Shown piece by piece: positions 58,501-64,000 of a stretch of DNA of 64,000 nucleotides. The notes under the pieces were generated by a model. That model had not been told where the DNA came from and made no database searches. It saw only the letters and a list, made by a program, of their open reading frames with translations. Source of the stretch: Amaurobius ferox (taxonomy: Eukaryota; Arthropoda; Arachnida; Araneae; Amaurobiidae); the NCBI GenBank assembly GCA_951213105.1, contig OX578136.1, forward strand, positions 154,945,178 to 155,009,177, written 5' to 3'. The position numbers and the translations under genes are program-made. Each line of letters begins with the position of its first letter. The first letter of the stretch is position 1.

Positions 58501-61500
58501 AACCGTTCTCGAGATATTGCACATTAAAAAAATATATCAAAAAGTTATACAAAATAAAAAAAAAAAATTTCCGATTGAGAAACATGTTCACTTTTCATAT
58601 GAAATACCATGCGATACATTTGGTGATATCATTTTCGCGGATCTAGCTCTTTTCATTCATAAAAAAAGATACTTTAAGTAATACTTCTGTATTTGGACGC
58701 CAATAGTCATTTATCTGCTGTAAGAATAACTTATTTCTTCGTCCATAACGCTTGGCGAGATTTTGGCGACGAATTTGACGGAATGTCGCCAACTTGGCGA
58801 CATTTTAAATTGTTGCCAAATTAACAAAAATCTCCCCAAATTGATAAAAATGACGCTAAATCAATGAAAATGACGACTAATTGAAGAAATATTCAATATC
58901 TTGAAAAGAATATAAGTATCTACTATAAGAATAACATTTTTTAAACTGTAAAACTAGTAAATTCATTGCATTATATAAGGAAAGTCATGTGCTGCCCACA
59001 TCAGATATTTTTTTAAATGTATCAGTTTTAAAATGTTCGGTATGCAAATTTTGTCTCGCGTTTGTGAACTATATATTAGAGCTTATGTTTCTCACCTACT
59101 ATTTGCTATGCCACTGATGAAGGACTTAAAATTGTCCGAAAGCGCCCTGCTTTGTGTGGTTTTTAAGTACGCCATTAAAGGTATTGTATTAATGACATTT
59201 TAATTAACCAATGTTTGTTGTCTTTATTGTATTTTATCGTCCAATATTAAAATCTAAGATAATTTGTCTGTCGCGCTAAGGCGTTCTAGTTCGATAAGTT
59301 TATGAAAGATTTGTGTTATTTCGAAGTAAAAAAATACTTTAATATAAGCAGACAAACTAAAAACGAAATCATAAATCAATCATACTTCATAGACTTTTAC
59401 TTTTTATGATGAAAATATTTCATTTTATTCGTAGATTCAATTATTTTAGCCAGGATTGTTCTACAGTGTTCAGAAAATAATGAATCGAATAAATTGTATT
59501 TAATTCATTTCTTAAAAACAATAGTTCACATTCATTTCTTGAGATTGCATTCGATAGTACAAAGGGTAGAAATTTTATTTAAATAGAACTTATTGGATAT
59601 ACATACTGTTTATATTCATATTTCCAACCACGTTAAAGCGTAGTTGAAAAGAGGTTACAAATCTTCTTTCCTAAGATAAGACTTTGCTTTTGAAAATTAT
59701 CTTTTGTTTTCTTTAACCTTTTAGAAGGGAAAAGAAAACAAAAACTGATATCAGTTTCTTTCTGTTTAGATGGCAGAAGTCCAGCTACCATTTCTAAGAC
59801 CAATTATCCGTGATTACGAACGAGATGGTTGGACCAGTGAAACGACTGTGAGCAAGAAGACTGTGACCTCCTACTCCTTGGTCAAGAAGCTACGGCTAAA
59901 GAAAGGTTAATAGAATATAATATATTCTACGGACTTTGGGCTGCAACAGGCCCGTTTTCTGGTCTTTGTGCTCGACGGGAGGGTTCTTTTACCTAAGAGA
60001 AGAGTTAGTAGCTCAGATCTTCAGTCGCAAGCCGTTGTAGTAGATATCGGTGGTGGATAATTTTCAATCAAAGTTTTAAACAAATCTATCACTGGTGTTC
60101 ATTATTTTTTCCTCTACAATACATAGTACTTAAATAGAAAGGCATTGTCATGAAATCAAAAGCTCGAATGTTGGAATTTGGGAGTATTAAATATCATGGA
60201 CATTCCTGAACATGAGTTAAAGCGTTTTTCAATTCTGTCTGCATCAGTAACAGAATTTGAAAGGTATTTGAGATGGGTTTCTGTGTATGTTAATCTGTAA
60301 AAATGTATTTTTACAATATCTGAGAGAGATTTGCTTGAAAATTTTTACTTCAGTATGGGGGGGGAGGGATGAGCAGTGGATATCCCTTTAAATATGCCCC
60401 TAATTTCTATGTTTAAGTCTATGGGCACGATGTCTATTGAACAAATATAGACTTTCAAATGAATAAATATGCACTTTAAATATTAGATGCCTATTAATTT
60501 TCAGCAAAATTATATCATTCAGCTTCCAATTTTGTTACTATTAAAATTATTGTGCATTCACAACTAATGTATTCACTGTACGGTAAGAAAATATCGGTAT
60601 AAGCTGCGACAGCCCTCTATCTAAAATACAAAATGCAATTAACAAAGGAAACAATCTGCCAGAGGAAAAAAAATCTAAAACTATCTATCACTCCAGAAAC
60701 AAAAGAAAACTATTCTCAATATACACTTCAATGCATGTTAGACATATTTGATTTTAAAATTTGTGCAGTTTACCGTCTCCCAAATATTTGTGAACAAATA
60801 AAACAGATGACCAGCAAATTAAAATGGCTCTCATTATACGTTATTTACAGTTCTCAAGATTTTTTTGTATTCGACATAATCATTTGCCTATATATTGATC
60901 ATTTTAACATTATGATTTAAATTTAAATTATATAAAGTAAACAAAGTTTTAACATTTAAATAATCAAAAGTAAACAAAAAACTTCATTAAATTTGAGATT
61001 TGAAAAGTAAACGGAAATTCCTAAATTTAAATTATAGAAAAGAAAACATATTTTAAATTTAAATTACCGACTCTGGAAAGTACAAAAAAGTTTTTTTTTT
61101 AAATTTAAATAATCAAAGGTAAGCAGAAACGTTTTGTAATTTAAGCTATTGAAAAGTAAACAGATTGTTTTTAATTTAATTTATAGAGAAGCAAACTTTT
61201 TTTTTTAAATTTATATTATCACAAAAGAAGCAAATTTTTTTTTTTTAATTTAAATTTCTGAAAGTAAACAAATTGGTTCTTCAAATGTGAATTATTATAC
61301 GTTAATAAAAACTTAAGAACGTAAACAGTGCTTTTTACAATTTAAATTATCGAAAAGTAAACGAGCCAAGTCAGTGTAAATCCATTGCCAATCAAAAGCA
61401 AGCCATACAGAGGATGCGCTCGTCTCTGTATATAGAAACAGAGCTGTTGCCAGAGACGAAATTGAAGAGGCGGCTGGAGGGAAATTCAGGAGGGGGGGGG

Positions 61501-63643
61501 GGGGGGGTCAACAGTCTTAAAGGAGGGTCTCGCCAAAAACACAATAAATCATTAGCATTTATAAACCACAATAGTTACTATTATTTCAATTCATATAAAT
61601 TATTAACAAATAATTGCATATTTATATTTGCAAGCTAAGAGCTGATTATTAATATCCATATAGCGCTACTATACATCAATATTAATATATAATAATTACA
61701 ATTGATTTTAATGTATAAGCATTAACTAGTAATAAAACTGTTAATAATTTGTAGAAACATTCTGAAAGTTAATACAAGTTAATGCTTAATATTAACTCTT
61801 ATCTACTTATCAGTTGTTTTTGTCTCTATAATGCATAACATTGAACCCCACAATAATGCAAAAATATCCTAAATACTACTGTCATAATTTTTAAATATTT
61901 TTAAGTTAAATACGTAAATGTAGTGATAATTAGTATAAACACAAATTCGGCTAAATTAAAAAATCTTTAAAACGAAGTAATTTATAAAAAATCGCTAAGA
62001 AATTTTTTATGTAAAAATTTAAAAGACATTTTAGAAGACATTTCATATTACTACTAAAAATTTAATGTTTTTATCGGGGGGGGGGGGGGGATTTGAGTAT
62101 ACCTCTTAGGGGGGCTTAGCACCCTCTAGCCTTTTGCCTGGCTACAGCCCTGTATAGAAAACCTGCAGAAATTCTCTCGTTACTCGGAATAATATTGAAA
62201 TAAAATAAATATAGTACGAAATCTGAAATATTTTAACCATAAATGTGCTTCGTATTAATTGTAACAAACCAATCAGAAAATCATGTAAATCGGTTAAGCG
62301 ATTTTGGAGATGTAAGCGGATATTACAGACTGATAAAAGAGGAGTTTTAATTCTTGTTGTTCCGCGGGGAGGTGTAGAAGGATTAAGCGTATGCTAAGAA
62401 AAATCCTTTGATCCAGTATCATTGCCTGAAAAAGTTTTATTATATTAGATTGCGTACATGTGGAGATATTTAGCTTGGAAGGGGGTTTTGAAATGTTCAC
62501 TTCAAATTAAAGCGGTACAAAATCAAAAATATTTTAGCTGTAAACCTTCGACCTACTCAACTTAACCAGCGGAAAATAGAGTATATAAATCAGTTAAGCT
62601 GTTATCGAGCTGTAAGTGGTCATGGCAAACAGACTCAGCAACAAATTTTGACGTTTTTTCGCACTTCGCTGTAGGGGAATAAAGCTTGCATGAGAATTTT
62701 CCTAAATCTTAAACCATTGCTTGAAGAATATTCAAGCTAGAAGCCCGTATTGAAAATGTTTCATATTTTATTCCATCGATGCAGTCAAAAGTTACGCTAT
62801 ACTGATGACTTCCATCTAAAGCGAAATCAGTACAACGATACTGTTTGCTACATTGGTGGCATAATTGCAACTAATTGGTTATTAACAATAATTAAATATT
62901 TATAATTAAATGCATAGGGATCATTCTGAGCAAATGACCTAGTGTCTTTACTAAAAACGAAATAATTTGTTCCATGTAAGATTTTCTAATTATCACTTTT
63001 CAAAGTTATTTTCAACACCATACTCCTAATACACCATTAGTTAAATTTTAATAATTGCTGTTCTCAAATATAAAAATCATATTTTCCTTCCCTGATTCAA
63101 GCCAAATTCGATTAAATAATCTTTAGGCACGTTGCCAGTTGTGACCATTTTACCAAAGGTAGAACTTCTATGAAAATTTTCCTAATTTAACTTTTAGTAC
63201 TAGTAAGATATTATATTTCGCTTTCCAATACCCAAACCGCCATAAAAGAAAAATTTGACAATTCTGCTGTTTCAATCATTATTGATCTATGTCAAATTCG
63301 ACGAAATTAGTTATTTTTAGGCAGGGGCTGGACGTGGCACTCCTGCTAGAGATGAAATGTCTTATACGAAAGATTTTTCCTATTATGCTCTTAGTATCAT
63401 TCAGACATTTTATTTTGTGGTGCTCAAACTCTGAAAACACCCAAATCCCATAAAAACGAAATTTTAACAATCGTGCTGGTTTCAGTTGTTAATCCAATCC
63501 AAATCCCACGAAATTACACCAAAATTGCTCTGTCCGGAAGCGAGTGCTATCCACGCCTGATAATCAAGTCCGTGTAAATCCATTGTCCGTCGATATTAAT
63601 CCACACTGTTACATAAAACTTTCGTACTCACCTCAGCAAGCAT
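48882..63643 (-). CDS. Cuticle protein with arachnid RR chitin-binding domain and Ala/Tyr/Lys/Pro repeats (gene B)
   Basis: This is a secreted chitin-binding cuticle protein, a paralogue of gene A on the opposite strand. Minus-strand exons 63643-63632, 50596-50483 and 49532-48882 join in phase 0 to give 258 residues. The signal peptide MLAEVVIIALGLSQVLA ends at about residue 17. Then come Tyr-rich residues (DGYDYSPSYGYKPSYSHPEA), the RR domain at about 48-120 (YSFGYETKDAYGNKQ, GSYGYTDAHGIYRTVEYIAD, NGFRAWIKTNEPGTANQNPA), and a tail of YKAP/YKTP pentamers such as IAYKAPIAYKAP with scattered His. Length and layout are usual for arachnid RR proteins. All splice sites are canonical. The 12-base first coding exon is 13 kb upstream; it completes a good signal peptide and has a TATA promoter, but the link is inference from sequence. 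Confidence 0.86.
49533..50482 (-). other. Gene B intron 2
   Basis: It is a 950-bp intron with donor GTAAGT and acceptor TTTATTTCAG. It contains a tRNA-like repeat near its 5' end. Confidence 0.85.
50000..50375 (-). repeat. Possible tRNA-derived repeat in gene B intron 2
   Basis: The minus strand reads GTCGGATAGCTTAGTTGGTA and GAGTGG near 50345-50366, a canonical tRNA D-arm/A-box sequence, followed by TCTCCAGAAATCTTGCTCTG. No clear B box follows (GGAGGAACTCTAAC in its place), so it looks like a tRNA-headed SINE or a tRNA relic rather than a tRNA gene. The 129-codon plus-strand frame over it is not a gene. Confidence 0.4.
50483..50596 (-). CDS. Gene B exon 2 (signal peptide and Tyr-rich spacer)
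   Basis: It codes 38 residues from VVIIALGLSQVLADGYDYSP to EAVYDSY, phase 0 at both ends, with acceptor GTCTTTTCAG and donor TAT|GTAAGT. Confidence 0.92.
51338..51942 (-). mobile_element. Decayed HINE-like element
   Basis: The left edge (AAAAAATCAATTACGGGCAG, CACAGGACCTTCA) and right edge (AACATGTAAATCCTTCG) resemble the ends of subfamily B. The interior is diverged and contains the perfect palindrome at 51634-51679. Confidence 0.4.
51634..51679. repeat. Perfect 21-bp-arm palindrome
   Basis: The arm starts AATCAGTGGACTATAATTTA (51634-51654); a 4-base GCAT loop and an exact reverse-complement arm (51659-51679) follow. Confidence 0.95.
51958..52014 (+). mobile_element. 5'-truncated SINE fragment with a perfect target duplication
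   Basis: The 57 bp resemble the family's 3' part (CCGGCCGTCCAAACAG and GTCGGACGGTCTGTGTC) in plus orientation. The 15-mer ACTATTGCGATACTT flanks it at 51943-51957 and 52015-52029. Confidence 0.85.
53141..53403 (-). mobile_element. tRNA-derived SINE, nearly full length
   Basis: On the minus strand the tRNA-like head has lost part of its A box (GGGCGTTAGCGCGCGGGAAT) but keeps the B box GGTTCGATTCCC. The body follows, but the CAA tail is lost. The 12-mer GTGAAGAGATTG flanks it at 53129-53140 and 53404-53415. The plus and minus open frames across it are not genes. Confidence 0.88.
55177..55300. mobile_element. Small foldback/miniature element
   Basis: The left arm (TTTCCTAAATATGCAGGTTG ... CGGCCATCTTGA) pairs with the right arm (TCAAAATGGCGGTTGC ... 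CAACCTGTATATTTAATTTA) with mismatches. It consists of little more than the two arms. Confidence 0.6.
55743..55815. repeat. Imperfect GC-rich hairpin
   Basis: ACTTGCGGCAAACCTA and TAGTTTTGCCGCGAG pair, with GAGGGGC and GCCCCTA inside. It may be an end pair of an otherwise unrecognised element. Confidence 0.5.
56918..57409 (-). mobile_element. Old, diverged HINE-like element
   Basis: The right edge AATACTTTCCATATACATTA and the GGAAAGT end on the minus strand match the family 5' hairpin. The GGCGA/TCGCC-rich centre and the CTATATAATGCAATAAATTT edge are also recognisable. The GT run is missing. Confidence 0.65.
58078..59007 (+). mobile_element. HINE-like element, copy 6
   Basis: It is a complete member with a short GT run (58206-58240), the GGCGA-rich centre, and the end GGAAAGTCATGTGCTGCCC, ACATCAGAT. 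Confidence 0.9.
59770..59910 (+). CDS. Possible short gene or orphan exon of unknown function
   Basis: After an acceptor-like TTTCTTTCTGTTTAG comes a 46-codon frame starting at ATG: MAEVQLPFLRPIIRDYERDG, then WTSETTVSKKTVTSYSLVKK, LRLKKG and tandem stops TAATAG. Its composition is protein-like and richer in GC than the surrounding intron, and it is free of simple repeats. It lies on the strand opposite to gene B. A weak donor (AAAG|GTTAAT) at the end is also possible. I do not recognise a domain. It could be a last exon, a small gene, or a conserved exon remnant. Confidence 0.3.
   Translation: MAEVQLPFLRPIIRDYERDGWTSETTVSKKTVTSYSLVKKLRLKKG
60914..61365 (+). repeat. Degenerate AT-rich minisatellite
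   Basis: About 12 units of 35-45 bp each contain a core like AGTAAACAAA and an ATTTAAATTAT stretch, with variable T runs between. Confidence 0.75.
61439..62152. mobile_element. Non-autonomous hAT element with perfect 8-bp target duplication
   Basis: The left end reads CAGAGCTGTTGCCAG and the right end inward CAGGGCTGTAGCCAGG. The 8-mer TATAGAAA flanks both sides exactly (61431-61438 and 62153-62160), the signature of hAT insertion. Two poly-G runs lie inside (about 61492-61507 and 62077-62090). No transposase frame is present. Confidence 0.88.
63632..63643 (-). CDS. Gene B exon 1 (4 codons)
   Basis: On the minus strand ATGCTTGCTGAG codes MLAE and is followed by the strong donor GTGAGT. Joined to exon 2 it yields a typical signal peptide. 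The call depends on that join and on the nearby TATA box. Confidence 0.72.
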
Positions 63644-63724
63644 GGTTTCTATGCACAATCAACGAATGAAATTGACCACTGGTAAAGTCCGAGAGTAACT
63701 GACCACCAACCACTTTAGCTCTGC

Positions 63725-63760
63725 TTTGATCTGCCAGCGCCCAGTCCGTCCGTTATATAG
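63725..63760 (-). promoter_or_regulatory. Core promoter of gene B: TATA box and likely start
   Basis: The minus strand reads CTATATAACGG, with the TATA box at 63759-63753. An initiator-like ATCAAAG places the start near 63727, about 32 bases downstream. A 5' UTR of about 84 bases would precede the ATG. Confidence 0.7.
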
Positions 63761-64000
63761 CGAGTCCTCGCTGGTTCCTTTCCCCATGGCCCAGTTAGGC
63801 GGGACTGGCCCAATTCGGGGGCTCGCCAGAAAGTGCAAGTCCCGTCGGCATTGTGGGTGGGTTAAAGTTCAATTCTTCCCGCCGGGCATGAGTGGGCCCC
63901 ACCCTCCGGCGCCCTTTGTTCGAAATGGCAGGTAATATAAAATTCCAGGGTTGCTACGTTGTTTCGAGTGCGAAGTACATAAAGGCGGCATTTTTGAAGT
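63761..64000 (-). other. GC-rich region upstream of gene B
   Basis: This is the most GC-rich non-repeat stretch in the window, with several CpG-containing blocks (GGCGGGACTGG, CCCGCCGGGC, CTCCGGCGCCC). It is probably upstream regulatory DNA. The plus-strand open frame here runs from the 5' UTR across the TATA box and is not a gene. Confidence 0.55.

Larger units (their letters stand above)
50597..63631 (-). other. Gene B intron 1 (about 13 kb)
   Basis: The donor is GAG|GTGAGT and the acceptor GTCTTTTCAG. It is filled with SINEs, HINE-like copies, a hAT element, minisatellites and AT-rich DNA. Parts with no recognised content are roughly 52030-53120, 53420-55170, 55310-56910, 57410-58070, 59010-59760 and 62160-63620. 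Confidence 0.7.

Noticed and set aside
63726..63935. 69-codon frame in the gene B promoter region
   Set aside because: It crosses the TATA box and start site of gene B and has no recognisable domain; GC-rich composition explains the open frame.

Overview
The window looks like spider nuclear DNA, probably an orb-weaver-type araneomorph. It is strongly AT-rich, has GT-AG introns, and is crowded with short repeats and degraded transposons. Its only two convincing protein genes are cuticle proteins of the arachnid Rebers-Riddiford (RR) type: their chitin-binding domains end in the chelicerate-style stretch KTNEPGT-NQNPA-V. The species assignment is inference; the gene calls rest on reading frames, splice sites and domain motifs.

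Layout. Bases 1-600 hold a possible 3' exon of an unknown minus-strand gene, interrupted by one in-frame TGA. Bases 600-34000 are intergenic and consist mostly of mobile-element debris: foldback elements (2860-3641, 5381-5894), an LTR remnant with its polypurine tract (4395-4956), tRNA-derived SINEs (3803, 11343, 26669, 28880), hAT-like non-autonomous elements, a piggyBac relic (13672-15617), a DD41D-type Tc1/mariner element with intact ends but a dead catalytic residue (22157-23160), and several copies of a GT-rich family built like a Helentron-derived (HINE/DINE-like) element.

Gene A (34252-42265, plus strand) has a TATA box, an initiator, three coding exons and about 340 residues of Pro/Tyr/Lys-rich repeat after the RR domain. 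Gene B (63727 down to about 48415, minus strand) is a smaller paralogue with the same phase-0 exon plan: tiny first exon, signal-peptide exon, RR exon. Its repeats are Ala/Tyr/Lys/Pro/His-rich, and its first intron is about 13 kb. The two genes lie tail to tail about 6 kb apart and would both supply secreted chitin-binding proteins of the exoskeleton.

The most unusual signals are in the repeats: a SINE whose 5' end is a shortened 5S rRNA fused to a tRNA-like head and flanked by a perfect 13-bp target duplication (26656-27034); a SINE pile-up in which one 13-bp target occurs five times around four differently truncated copies (28867-29437), with a smaller case at 3790-4173; and the HINE-like family with an asymmetric terminal repeat and a 3' hairpin, including one copy inserted into another (42836-44827). 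No rRNA gene, intact tRNA gene or CRISPR array was seen.
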